DNA from: Plantago ovata | Taxonomy: Eukaryota; Streptophyta; Magnoliopsida; Lamiales; Plantaginaceae | Length of the DNA stretch: 64,000 nt | Assembly (NCBI GenBank): GCA_028274465.1 | Contig: JAHHQI010000833.1 | Location: forward strand, 26,069-90,068 | Direction of reading: 5' to 3' | Part shown: positions 52,406 to 63,476 of the stretch, one piece after another | Layout: each line of letters opens with the position of its first letter | Position numbering within the stretch: position 1 is the first letter of the stretch | The notes under the pieces: generated by a model | Database searches by the model: none | What the model was told of the DNA's origin: nothing | The model's input: the letters and a program-made list of their open reading frames with translations, nothing else | Position numbers and translations under genes: made by a program

Positions 52406-53940
52406 TTGATTGAGAAAGGATTAATTTAATTTAGGAACCTTCAACTTATACAATTAACGAGCAGCCCATCATCATTAACTTTTGATGATTGATATGCTGA
52501 TAATGATGAACACTTTGATTAATGATGATGAACAAGAATGAGGAGAGATAAGAAGAGAACGATCGATCTGTCATCGATCTGTGTCGATCGGTCGGAAAGA
52601 AAAAGAAAGGAAGAAGAAACAGGAATTTTTGCAAAAAAGACTCATTGTTTATATTTATTACACTTTTAACCCTGAATTTTTGTAACTTTTTTTTATTGGA
52701 GTAGTGTTATATAATTTATATAAATTAGTATTTTTTTACGATTTAATTTAAGATTTATTGAAGGTCAAACAAAGTTAAAAAAAAAAAAATCAACAAAACA
52801 AACATATACAATCCAAAAAAACAGATGAGTACTTTTTAATATACCGATATTACATTGGTACTGATGAGTACGGTATTACAATACCGATATTAATCCAAAA
52901 AACAGATGAGCACTTCTTTTTTTTTAAAGGTAAATATAGTACTCGTCCGTTTTTTAGATTATTTACGTTTGCTTTTGGAACGGTTTTTTAGGAGGTTGTT
53001 TTTCTTTGCTCAAACTGAAAAAGAAAAACTATTCGAACAAAGAGTACTAATCTACTAGGACAGAGTCCTCTACAGTTTTATTTAAAATCGGAAGGAGATT
53101 GTTATGATGAGTGTAGTGTTTGGTTTAGTGGCAGGATCCACAATAAAGTTGTGAGATAGAAAGTTGTCAAAAAAGGATTAATTGATTGATTGAGAAAGGA
53201 TTAATTTAATTTAGGAACCTTCAACTTATACAATTAACGAGCAGCCCATCATCATTAACTTTTGATGATTGATATGCTGATAATGATGAACACTTTGATT
53301 AATGATGAAGAACAAGAATGAGGAGAGATAAAGAAGAGAACGATCGATCTGTGTCGATCGGTCGGAAAGAAAAAGAAAGGAAGAAGAAACAGGAATTTTT
53401 GCAAAAAAGACTCATTGTTTATATTTATTACACTTTTAACCCTGAATTTTTATAACTTTTTTTTATTGGAGTAGTGTTATATAATTTATATAAATTAGTA
53501 TTTTTTTACGATTTAATTTAAGATTTATTGAAGGTCAAACAAAGTTAAAAAAAAAAATCAACAAAACAAACATATACAATCCAAAAAAACAGATGAGTAC
53601 TTTTTAATATACCGATATTACATTGGTACTGATGAGTACGGTATTACAATACCGATATTAATCCAAAAAAACAGATGAGCACTTCTTTTTTTTAAAGGTA
53701 AATATAGTAGTCGTCCGTTTTTTAGATTATTTACGTTTGATTTTGAAACGGTTTTTTAGGAGGTTGTTTTTCTTTGCTCAAACTGAAAAGAAAACTATTC
53801 GAACAAAGAGTACTAATCTACTAGGACAGAGTCCTCTACAGTTTTATTTAAAATCGGAAGGAGATTGTTATGATGAGTGTAGTGTTTGGTTTAGTGGCAG
53901 GATCCACAATAAAGTTGTGAGATAGAAAGTTGTCAAAAAA
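52406..53940 (+). repeat. 780-bp tandem duplication
   Basis: 52406-53175 is repeated at 53186-53940 (start TTGATTGAGAAAGGATTAAT, end TTGTGAGATAGAAAGTTGTC). Differences are few: an extra GTCATCGATCT unit in copy 1, homopolymer lengths and scattered substitutions. No coding sequence recognised. Within each copy ACAGATGAGTACTTTTTAAT and ACAGATGAGCACTTCTTTTT bracket an ACCGATATTAC duplication. Confidence 0.92.
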
Positions 53941-54159
53941 GAAAACGTAAAAAATCTAAAAAACGGACGAAAAAGAAATACGTAAAAATCTAAAAAAAAT
54001 ATGAGTATATATATATATATAGATAACAAAGTTTCATTCTCTTCAGTTATGCTATTCTAAGTGAATAGAATACTAAGTGTCATTTTGTGAGCAACCGGAG
54101 CAATCAGAGAGCAACATATGGCACTCTAATTTTGACAATGTAAATAAGTCGAATTCAAT

Positions 54160-54230
54160 GGCCGGTGGGAATCGAACCCAGACTGCCAGTGGAATGCATC
54201 GCGTGACATTCGACTCAGCCATAGTGAATT
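54160..54230 (-). other. tRNA-like promoter fragment (possible SINE remnant)
   Basis: Minus strand: TGGCTGAGTCGA resembles an A box and GGTTCGATTCC is a perfect B box, spaced about 35 bases. No tail or TSD identified, and it does not fold as a full tRNA, so this is a remnant at best. Confidence 0.45.
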
Positions 54231-54570
54231 TGTTGTCCATAAATGAAAACACAACATATATGTACCGGTTTTCAATTTCGAAATTAAAAAAAAAAAAAAT
54301 CTGACAAGATCATTTCCATAATCGTAAACGGCGGTCAGATTTCAATTTATTGAACAATGTTTACTACAATTTCACAAATGAATGCTTGACCGAATGAGTT
54401 GATGTTTGGGTTGATGATTGATGCAATTAATACATTGATGATTGACGTAATGAGTTAGTAGTGCTGGGATGAAATTATTTGAGTCTTGCTTCAATTAGTT
54501 TCTCCATGCTTCAATTAGTTTCTCCATGTGCTTGTCCATATGTTTTTGTCTCATATGAGCAAATAATATA

Positions 54571-54822
54571 CTCCCTCCGTTTCTCATAAATTTCTTGATT
54601 GACCTTTTTCGATCAACATGTTTCAATTTGATTCACAATTACTCTTAAATTATAATGATAAAGTATGTAGCGAATTGTATTATGAAAACATAGATTGTAT
54701 AATTTCATAATATGGTTTCATTAAATAATTTATCATTATAGTTTAAGAGTAATCGAGATTCAAAGTTGAAACATGTTGACCGGAAAAAGTCAAAATAGAA
54801 AGCTTTTGAGAGAACGGGGGAG
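54571..54822. mobile_element. Stowaway-like MITE
   Basis: Ends CTCCCTCCGTTTCTC and AGAACGGGGGAG, flanked by TA on both sides (54569-54570, 54823-54824). The 252-bp interior is a long imperfect palindrome (AATTACTCTTAAATTATAAT against ATTATAGTTTAAGAGTAAT; AACATGTTTCAA against TTGAAACATGTT). Typical of Tc1/mariner-derived MITEs. Confidence 0.9.
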
Positions 54823-55549
54823 TATGTAACACCACCTTAGAGCTACGGCCTACGGGACAGTTTTTATTTGTCACAACAAACAACATGCATGTTGTACGGT
54901 ACATATTAAAAAAAAGAAAATAATAAAAATAAAAGAACAAAGAAACCTCATAGGACGATGACAAATATTAGGTACAACAGAACATTGTTGGTGTTTTGTT
55001 GGGGTTATCTGTTGAGGCCAATAGACTGTTGAAGATGACTCAGATTGTTTATGCCAATTTCAACCCATGAAGTCAGGCCATCGTCATTAATTTTTTGTTT
55101 AATACCCGTCCCTTTTTTATTCTAAAACTTTTTTTTTTCTTTTTTCTTTTTTTTTTTAATCTTTCATGCTAAACTAAACTAGTGTAGTGCATCACACATG
55201 GTAGTTGACTCCATATGTGTGGCACAATAATTATTTACAATTTTACCATCGCCGAAAAAATTTTCAACCAAACATGCCTTAAGAAAAATAAATAAATTTA
55301 TTAAAAGGATAAAAAAATAGGTAAATTGAAAAAAATAACCTAACTAAAATGATAAACTTAAATAAAAATAATTGAAAAAATCCTTCTTCTTCTTATCATT
55401 TTATTTAGGTTTTTTAAAGTTTAAGTATTTTTTTTTAATTCTAAGGAGTGTTTTGGGGATGGAAAATTCAATATTGAAACAGTGGATTGGTCAACATTTT
55501 GAACTAAAATGTAATTATAAAACTAAGATGGTGATGAGAACTTGTACGA

Positions 55550-55995
55550 TCTAAGCCGGATCGTGCGGCATGTCTTCGGATATGCCCGATCCGGACGGCA
55601 CCAAGCGTCCTTGGCTGCTCCATTCAAGGAGGAATTGACCATGTGGGAACCTTTGCAAGAGATATGACTCTAATTCTGTATATTCATAACTTCGTGAAAT
55701 AGAATTACAATGGTGGCTATTTATAATAGCTAGACGGAGACAAATAAGGAAAAAATAATAACTAAAGATATGAAAAGATACTCTAAGAGATAATTATTAA
55801 TCTTAAGAAAATATCTTGGAGATATTTTAGGGATTGGACTTTTAGTGACCAAGTAAACCTAATCTAGACTTAGACACGATTTGGACTTAGAGCGTTGACG
55901 GACTCAGGTCTTCGTCCGATGGTTTTTTTGTTAGGGTAAAAAAAAAATTGGGACCCAAAAGAAAGAAACCACCCTAACCTTGCTGTATTATTGTC
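55550..55995 (-). other. Possible Copia-type LTR fragment (minus strand)
   Basis: GCTATTTATAATAGC with TTACAATGGTGG, AAGATATTTTCTTAAG-like and AGTCATATCTC phrases on the minus strand resemble promoter parts of plant Copia LTRs. No clear ends, PBS or TSD, so this is weak. Confidence 0.3.
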
Positions 55996-56201
55996 AGAGA
56001 AATGTTAACTATTGTCCATAGGTCTTATTAATCTGAAAAAGTATTTGCTAAAGAGGCTGTCGAATTGGGAGGCGACGTGATTAATCAATTCTTACTAATC
56101 TACTTCGACATCTCAGCAAATTTGACGTGACCCTCGGCTTAAACTAGAATAATATTGTTTACTATACTGGAATAGATATATAATGGCTCCTCCCCTTTCT
56201 C

Positions 56202-57195
56202 GGTTATGTCTTTGCTACCGTGTGCGGTACTTGTTCCTCATTTTTTATTCATGTCTTTACTTGTTCTCTCACGGAGTCACGGTCAGCCGCTTAATTATTG
56301 TGCATTTGTGGTTTCTTTTTATTTCTTCTTTCCTTCACTTATTTCATCTCATTCTAGATCCTCCTAATTAAATATTTAAGTGGTCTTTTCTTATTTTCTC
56401 TATTAAAAATAAATGAAACAATTTGTTTTGTTGACTTTTTTAAATGTTAATTTAATTTCAATTTAATCTCAAATCATACAATAATGATAATTAAAAATAT
56501 TATATTATAAAATTAAAATATTTATATTTACATAATATAAAGTTTTAATGTAAATAAAGTGTTTATAACAATTAAAACAAAGTGTTCCATTATATCTTTG
56601 TTTATATTAAAACACCATACAATGTTTATAACAAAACATCTTTTTCACTTATTTTAGACGGAGAGAGTATAATTTCTTTTCAAACAATTCTTAATTATTT
56701 AATGAAAATCAACTACACTTCATATTTTATTACTTATATAGTTTTTCTAGTTAAATATTATTTTTCTTACACTCTACATCATTTTCTTTTCAATTTTTGG
56801 AATAATTTGATGAATAGTAATTGGTGCAGTTTTGTCTATTGGGTTTAAAGTAAACAAAATAAACGTAAAAAATTCATTGGGACGGAGGGAGTAAGAAAAT
56901 TTAACTAGAAAACCTATACAAGTACAAAGATATGAAGTGTATTTTTTATTTTCATTAAACAATTAGAAATTTTTGAAAAGAAATTATAAGAAAAAACCAC
57001 TTAAGTATTTAATTAGAAGCTATAGATTCTAGAATGAGATGAAGGAAAGAAAGAAAAAGAAACGACAAATTTCATACAGAATTAATTAAGCAAGCGAGTA
57101 GTGAGTGATTGTGAGAAAACAAGTGAAGGAAAGGAATAAAAAAATAGAAACAAGTACCATGCGGTATAACAGCATGCGGTAGCATAGATGTAACC
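56202..57195. mobile_element. Long-terminal-inverted-repeat element with nested MITEs
   Basis: The left arm (56202-56400 and 56667-56760) and the right arm (56898-57195) are inverted copies: GGTTATGTCTTTGCTACCG against CGGTAGCATAGATGTAACC, GCGGTACTTGTTCC against CAAGTACCATGCGG, TTCATCTCATTCTAGA against TCTAGAATGAGATGAAGG, and ATTTCTTTTCAAAC against TTTGAAAAGAAAT. The left arm is interrupted at about 56400-56666 by a segment ending GACGGAGAGAGTA, and the centre ends GACGGAGGGAGTA at about 56880, so Stowaway-like pieces sit in or beside it. Arms of 190-290 bp fit a Mutator-like non-autonomous element; the flanks CCCTTTCTC and CCATTTCAT are only weakly similar. Confidence 0.6.
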
Positions 57196-58613
57196 CCATT
57201 TCATATAGTTTACTTTGTGGATTGAAAATTTATCGAGACATCTCATTTCACGCGTAATCCACAGTTAATGTGTCAAGACTCACGATTAGCATTTTTAGAA
57301 GTCGTAAGTTTCCTAACACTAGCTAGTAGTAAAATCGATATTTAATTATTATAAATTAATACTATGTTATATATGTAGTTTATTGCTAATTTTTGTAATG
57401 TTTGTAAAATTTTAATGGTTTGATTTGCGATAGAATGAAGTTGACGATGTATGATACATGTAATATCGATATTCTCGAAAAAAAAAGAGATAGTATGAAA
57501 TTGTTTTAAAAAACAAAAAATGTAAATAATTGATTGAATAAGTAACGTGAATTTATGTGTTTCTGACTTTCTGTGGTTATGGTTGTTGCATGATTTTTTT
57601 AGAGATGCTAAAAAAATATAATAATAATAATAAAAATAAAAATTAACCAAAAAAAACTCTTTGAAAAATCTTCAAACAAACACTAATAATATAGTAGTTT
57701 GCAGGCGGCAGGTAAAATGTCATGGATTGTGAATTTTTTTTGAATTTGTGATGTTCTTTCGATAGAGAATATTAGAGTTGATTAATCACGTTGCGTGCCC
57801 AAGACAATCTTGTTAGTAGTTGTTGTACGATAGCAAAGATAAAATTCTTACTACTCATTATTCTTCCAAATTGCTGTACATACTCATCAAAGTGATTACT
57901 TTGATTAAGTTTGAATTTTGTGTACCAGTAATCAATAGGCAACAATAACCTTTCGACCAATTAAAAGACATTTGAATTATAGGCTTGATCACCAGTTTTA
58001 TTAACTCCTATACAACTCGGGACTTTCATCTGGTTGGATGATACCAACCCCCATATAGGTGCTTTTTTTTTTTTTTTTTTTTTTTTTTCCATCACAAAAA
58101 ATTGTACAGTGCTGGTTTGATGGGTTGTGCAACTAACCGAGTCATGATCCCAGATATATCGGATGTGATGATACAATCCAAAAGCCACGAGGACGGTGTG
58201 TCCAAAACCGAGTGTTCGCCTTATGTAGGTGTACCGTGTGCGTTAGTGTTTGGTCAAACTCTTTCATGACTAAACCTGCTACTAGCTAATTTGGAAGAAA
58301 ATCCGCTGTGGAGTTTCCTTCCCGATCCTTGGAATTTGGATATAAATTTCATCAAAATTGTAGACCAACTGCTGGATGTCTTGGATCAACGTCCTAGCCG
58401 GACCAACTGACTACAAAGACAAGCCAAAATATTTGTGACTCAGTGCGTATAATAAGTCGATTAACATTAGCACGAGTAGGAGGTAAAAGACTAGAACCAA
58501 CTGTCCAAAATTCTACGGTGTTGTGTTATGATACAACAACCCACATATTCAACAAGAGCAGTCATATAATGCTGTCTGTTACGTAAGCAACCTAGGCTAG
58601 CTTCTTCGGTTTC
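57196..58613. other. No gene recognised; long poly-T at 58063-58089
   Basis: AT-rich sequence, with a T-run of about 27 at 58063-58089. 58000-58400 is less AT-rich and has short open stretches on both strands (for example WSFLPDPWNLDINF on plus near 58310) that I cannot assign; they may be remnants of a gene. Confidence 0.4.
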
Positions 58614-58616
58614 TAA

Positions 58617-59302
58617 GGCCACCCACAATGGTGCCTAGCGATGCCCCGGCATCGTGACACTTTTTAGCGCGATGCCCTGGCATAGTGCCACTTTCCTGCA
58701 ATGGTTGTGCACGATGCTTTTTTTTTAATTATTAAATTGTGTTTTTATAAGTTAACGTTACCGCACCATCACAAGCTGTCTCCTTCCCTTTCCGACTATG
58801 ACCCTTTGGCTTTGGCCGATTTGCCGGCTGTGTCTCTGCAACAAACTTAACCTCAACTTGGGAGAACATTCCCGGTGTCTGAGAGAGAGGAGAATTTTGG
58901 GTGAATGGTTCTGAAAATGAACCACGAGCAACACTCGGTTGGGGTGAGTTTGATAGGCCTCGGGTAAGCGATTTCATAGCCAGTTTGTGCTGCTTGGGCT
59001 CATTTTCCTTCAAATACGCAAGCATGCTCGGAGTGAAAAGTTGCGCATTGAAGTCCATCTCGCCGGAAAACATGAAGGGTTAGGGTGTTTGGGAGTTTTA
59101 AAGAGTGTGTTTTGAGTTTAATTAAGAGAGAAATGAGAGCTGGGGATGGGGTGCTCCAAACATAGCAAAAATGGTCTCTATTTATAGATCAAAACAAAAT
59201 AGAGTTGTTGGTGATTTTTATTTACTTTTTTCATTTTTATTTTTCGAGTTATAGCCGTTTTAGTTCGTAGGTGGAAAAGTTAAAAAAAATAATTTAAAAC
59301 AG

Positions 59303-59336
<34 letters not shown>

Positions 59337-59471
59337 TGAATGAGGGGCTGCCAAGTGGCAGCCCCACAATCAATCAAGACCCAGGCGTCCAACGCGGACG
59401 CCTGGGTCTTGCTTGCTGCCGACGGGGCATGGGCATGCCCTCCTCCCATGTCCCAAGCATTGGGGACAGTC
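58617..59471 (-). mobile_element. Small PIF/Harbinger derivative carrying one ORF1 exon
   Basis: Ends GGCCACCCACAATGG on the left and CCAATGCTTGGGACA-type sequence inverted on the right (GCATTGGGGACAGTC), with TAA at 58614-58616 and 59472-59474, the TNA-type TSD of the superfamily. At 855 bp it lacks a transposase. On the minus strand it keeps a promoter-like TCTATAAATAG (about 59177-59187) and a first exon beginning at 59073 or 59055. A run of about 30 A occurs at 59302-59331. It also contains GC-rich inverted phrases near both ends. Confidence 0.72.
58732..59073 (-). CDS. N-terminal exon of a Harbinger Myb-like ORF1 protein, truncated
   Basis: MFSGEMDFNAQLFTPSMLAY, then ENEPKQHKLAMKSL, LSQTPGMFSQVEVKFVAETQ and a basic PKPKGHSRKGKE tail that then runs out at a stop. 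In Harbinger-associated Myb-like proteins a Ser/Pro-rich N-terminus and a basic stretch like this precede the SANT-like domain, which is absent here because the element is deleted. The TATA box lies about 105 bp upstream of the ATG. Any product would be a 100-113-residue basic peptide; expression is unproven. Confidence 0.5.
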   Translation of the reverse strand: MFSGEMDFNAQLFTPSMLAYLKENEPKQHKLAMKSLTRGLSNSPQPSVARGSFSEPFTQNSPLSQTPGMFSQVEVKFVAETQPANRPKPKGHSRKGKETACDGAVTLTYKNTI

Positions 59472-59474
59472 TAA

Positions 59475-60361
59475 AGAGGACCCATCAGCGAACAATACAA
59501 CACAGTGACTAGGAGGAGTTTGACCATTGGCAAAGAAAAGGTTGTTTGATCCTCTATGTCAAGGTCCACTCTAATTTTGATACTAAAATTTAACTTGCTA
59601 GAAAAAGAAAAGAAATCCAAAATATTAAAATTGGTCCGTCTTCGAATTTTATTGCTTCGACTTCTAATCAATGCCGCATCATGCAGTGATATGTTATCTT
59701 CTTTCTCTTATATGTGGTCCTTCCCGATGGGATTATTGCATTGTCGTACGTCTAATGCCAAGTTCATGGCAAGGAGAACCCATTGTCTTACATTCGGGTT
59801 CTCACCTCAAGTGCATAGCGTTCGCCGTTTGATCCCCTTTATGCCGCATGTCTTTTCAGCGCTCTTTCAAAATTGGGTGTGCGATCCGGCCGGTACCTTT
59901 CGTGCTTTATGAAGTCACTTATGCTCCCTTGTGTCGAGACTGTATTTTAAGACAAATACACATCGCGTGGAGGGTCTTCTAAATTATTCTACCAATGGGT
60001 TGTAATAGTCAAAATAATTCTAAATTATCTGCCCTCTACCGCTTCTGGTATTCGAACCTACATGAATTGAAGTGAAGTGATGCGTGAGCATAATAATAGG
60101 TTCTATCTTAAAATGTTAACAGTGATGTATAATGCAATACAAAATCCTTGGTTCTCTCTCAATTAGTCAATTATATACCGCTTCTCTCTTTATCTGTCTA
60201 TTAATATGGGATCATAACACTTGCTGCTTTTATCTTCTAGTTGGTCTCATGGGCTTAATTGGGCCATTATTGGACCAACTTAAATCCACTAAAATCATAC
60301 TAATAGTAAGAAGATGACCAAATCTAGCTTGTACCTTTGTATTATGTCGAATTGACTGCAG
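59475..60361. other. No gene recognised
   Basis: Mixed-composition intergenic DNA. 59540-59900 has a plus-strand open frame of about 118 codons (from 59556) that resembles no family I know. Confidence 0.45.
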
Positions 60362-60940
60362 TGCTGATCAAAATACTGTCTACTTGACATTTTTGCTGTG
60401 GGCCATATAGTATGAATTAGGGTTTAGGAACATTTTGGAATCGGGCTAGCCTACTTTATTCTTATGGGCTTATGGGCTTTTGTCTTGGGGCCTAAGTTAG
60501 GTTAGAGAATTATTAGGAGAATTTTTAGGAATTTCCCACTATATATATAGGGGGTTCTCTAGATCTTTTCTCATTCATTCACTCACAATTTAGCTAGACA
60601 AAAATCATAGAGAGTCTAGAGAGAGAGGGGCAGCCGATCCAGAAGGTAGGGGGCACCGGCGAGATCGATAGCTAGAGAGGGAGAGAACGAGGCACTGATT
60701 GTCATACACGGTTGAGGATTACTTGTAAGTTCTTGTATTCTTCTTGATATAGTGGAAAGATCTCTAACCTCCGTGGACGTAGGATATTCAAATTCGAACC
60801 ACGTTAAATCTTGTGTTCTTTTCTTGCTTGCGTTCGTGCTCTGTTTTCTGTTCATGGTGCTTGTGTGTGTGATTAATTGCGTGCAGCTGATCTTGGTGGT
60901 TTAGTTGATATTGTGAGCTTTGTGTTTTCGTTATCTGTCA
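60362..60940 (+). mobile_element. Copia-type LTR, solo or truncated
   Basis: Contains a TATA box (CACTATATATATAGGGGG, about 60538-60555), a leader TCTCATTCATTCACTCAC, then CTTGTATTCTTCTTGATATA, GTGGAAAGATCTCTAACCTC, CGTGGACGTAGGATATTCA and CGAACCACGTTAAATCTTGT, a combination characteristic of plant Copia LTR R/U5 regions. It ends near TTATCTGTCA. No PBS follows; gene sequence starts at once. Start and TSD are uncertain. Confidence 0.6.
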
Positions 60941-60943
60941 TTT

Positions 60944-61541
60944 GGAGACTCAACACTTGCCTGTGATTCTGTTACGTTTATCGTAGCACCCAAGTACTAC
61001 GATTTCTTCACGAGGAGTTTAATGCCGGTTAAGCACTACTGGCCTATAAATCTGGAAGACCAATGCAGATCCATTAAATTTGCAGTTGATTGGTGCAACA
61101 GACACAAGAAAAAGGTCAGTCTTCTATACTCAAAGTCGTAGTCCCGTGTCACTTGAGCTAACAACAATTGAGCAGGCCCAAGAAATCGGGAGGGAAGCAA
61201 GCAAATTCATACAAAATGATCTGAAGATGGAGTATGTGTACGATTACATGTTCCATCTTTTAAGCGAGTATGGAAAGCTTATGATATATAAGCCCACAAT
61301 ACCAGATAACGCAACTGAACTCTGCTCGGAGACAATGGCTTGCCCTGCCGAAGGAAGACAGAAGGATTTCATGCTTGATTTGATGGTGATGGGGCCAAAA
61401 GACACAAAACCTTGCTCATTGCCTCCTGCATTTAGTCCTGCTGCAGTTCGACTGTACTTGAATAGAAAAGCAAATGCAGTAAAGAAAATCGAGTCGTGGG
61501 AGCGCAAGTATTGGGACAGTGCTCAAAATCAGCAAATGTAG
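60944..61541 (+). pseudogene. C-terminal fragment of a CAP10/rumi-like protein O-glucosyltransferase
   Basis: Exon A (to 61114) reads DSTLACDSVTFIVAPKYYDF, FTRSLMPVKHYWPINLEDQC and RSIKFAVDWCNRHKKK. Intron 61115-61175 (AAG|GTCAGT ... TTGAGCAG) joins in phase to exon B: AQEIGREASKFIQNDLKMEY, VYDYMFHLLSEYGKL, ELCSETMACPAEGR and RKANAVKKIESWERKYW, ending in TAG at 61541. This is the end of the plant Glyco_transf_90 (DUF821/KDEL) family, ER/Golgi enzymes of roughly 500 residues; only about 180 are present. No stops occur in the piece, so it arrived recently or is still constrained. The 5' side is a Copia LTR, not the rest of the gene. Confidence 0.85.
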
Positions 61542-61695
61542 GCAGAAAAGCATGATTTCAATGTATCAGTAATTCTGTATGTATTCTCATGTCCTAAAAA
61601 ATTAATCCAAATCCCTCATGAGTGCATGTAAATGTAATTAACTCCGGGTTTAAATGCAAAAGATTATGAAACATGGGGGTTCCTTTTGTAATATG

Positions 61696-61727
61696 TAATA
61701 TCCTACATCCCACATCAGTTGAGACGA
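61696..61727 (+). repeat. Fragment of the TRIM LTR
   Basis: TGTAATATCCTACATCCCAC and ATCAGTTGAGA match the first 30 bases of the TRIM LTRs at 2441 and 26398; the rest is absent. Confidence 0.6.
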
Positions 61728-61883
61728 TATATATTGTTGAAATTCAGAGTTGAAACTGAAAATTTCACCAAGTTAAAAAGTTGCAACAATTTATTTTTGT
61801 TAAAATACAGAGTTAAAAGTGAAAATTCAAAAGAGAGATGTATTCCAATATAGGCTTCCATTTGTAAACATGGGCAGCATTTA

Positions 61884-63101
61884 TCATTTGTGAAGCTCCA
61901 TGACCCACAAAGGAAAAGCCTGACACATTTTGTGGATCTATTTGAAGCCTGCTTGTTGGGCCAAGGCTTGAAACTCATTAAATGTCCTCTCTTTACCACC
62001 TGGATTATAAGCCATCATTATCACATCAGCCTTGGTCACTCTTGTAAATTCCGGCCCACTATCTGGCCCATCTGGAACTACAAATTCAGCTATAATCACT
62101 TTTCCATTGCTTGGAAGTGCTATGAAACAATTCTTCAAGAGTTTTACACATTGTGCATCACTCCAATCGTGACAAATCCACTGCAACGTACGTGAAAAAG
62201 ACGAATTAGTCTTTTGTTATCGATCGGTTGGGAAATCGAAATGAAATGTAGGATTTACCTTCATGAATATTGCATCTGCACTTGGCAAGCTAACAACATG
62301 TCACCTGGCACGTGCTCTAGACCTGAAAAATTACATCAATTGTGTCAACTGGAGTCAAATTATTAACATTAATGTCGATAAGAGAACGTCGAATCCAAAA
62401 GTTAACATGCCTGGATAGGATGGAGCATCGCGAACAACATGAGGCAAATCGTAATTGAACCCTTTGATAGAGGGATACTTGGTGATGATCATATTAAGTA
62501 TTGTGCCATTTCCACCACCAACATCCACCAAAGACTTGAGGCCCTCGAACCCTTTGTATGCTTCGACAATTCTTTTCGCTATTCTTGAGGATTTGGCTGA
62601 CATAGCTTCGTTGAAAATTTTATTATAACTTGGATCTCTAGCTAGGTATTTCAAATGAATTCATACCATGTGCTCGGTTGAATGGGATCCCGCCTTCAAG
62701 AATCGCATCTTTTAAATGGTACCTAATCGCCAAACATACGGTTAGATATATGAGTAATTAATAGTAACACTCTTGAATTATACCGTAAAAGTTATGAATC
62801 GAAAATTACACGTAAACCTTCTAGTGGAGATAAGTCAAAATTACATATAAACCAAGGGACCCGTTACAAATGATATACCAACTCTCCATGGAGACCTTGT
62901 CATGATTCAATAGCAACAAAGGAGCAATTGAGACTCCACCTTCACTCTTACTCAAAACCTTGCACACTGGCGCCAGAGAGTAACAGCGCTCGACTCCACC
63001 ATCGGGCACCGTACAAACGAGGATGGATTGGGCAGAGAGGAAACGTAGCATCCGGTCAATCATGTTAGCTGTCCAATTTAGACGTCAACGAGTTGGTGAT
63101 T
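61884..63101 (-). pseudogene. COMT-like O-methyltransferase pseudogene
   Basis: Minus strand, class I plant O-methyltransferase (caffeic-acid-OMT-like, SAM-dependent, cytosolic). Exon 1 (63101-62879): [53 protein letters not shown]. Intron 62878-62723 joins in phase to exon 2: [55 protein letters not shown] (SAM site), YDLPHVVRDAPSYPG. Exon 3 has EHVPGDMLL and exon 4 [18 protein letters not shown] (catalytic His region), [16 protein letters not shown] and QAGFK. Lesions: about 80 N-terminal residues missing, frameshifts in exons 2 (near 62655) and 3 (near 62297), and a TAG replacing a codon before the C-terminal IHKMCQAF...WVMELHK. The intron after PSYP has a GC donor (CAG|GCATGT). Confidence 0.88.
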
Positions 63102-63476
63102 TTAACTTTTAATAATAATAGTTTTGTTCCTTTCTTTTTATTTGTCTGAAGCCTAAGTTATAGGATGAACTATGAAATCACTTTTGATCTAATATGCATT
63201 ATTATGTATTCAAGCGTATTATATTTGTATGTTCACTTTCTGCTTGGCTCTGGTGTAGGCTCATCATATTATGCTACTCGTTCATAAAACTATGACTTAT
63301 AAGTTATACACAAGTCTGGTCCATATAGTGTGAGCCCTCACGGGAAGATCACCGTGCTCTTTCAGTAAGCATTTAAGCAAGCTCTAAGGTAAAACTGTCC
63401 TCTGTCCTGTTTCAAAGTAACCATTTAAGCAAGCTTTTAAGGTAAAACCAAAAATAGACCCCAAGTCATGAGGCTC
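63102..63476. other. No gene recognised between OMT and oleosin relics
   Basis: AT-rich, with a duplicated phrase ATTTAAGCAAGCTNTAAGGT AAAAC (about 63369-63395 and 63423-63448). Confidence 0.5.

Noticed and set aside
53737..53925. Small frame in copy 2 of the 780-bp duplication
   Set aside because: The matching frame in copy 1 is broken by indels, so it is not constrained.
56183..56371. Hydrophobic 62-codon frame
   Set aside because: Lies in the arm of an inverted-repeat element and is not conserved in the other arm.
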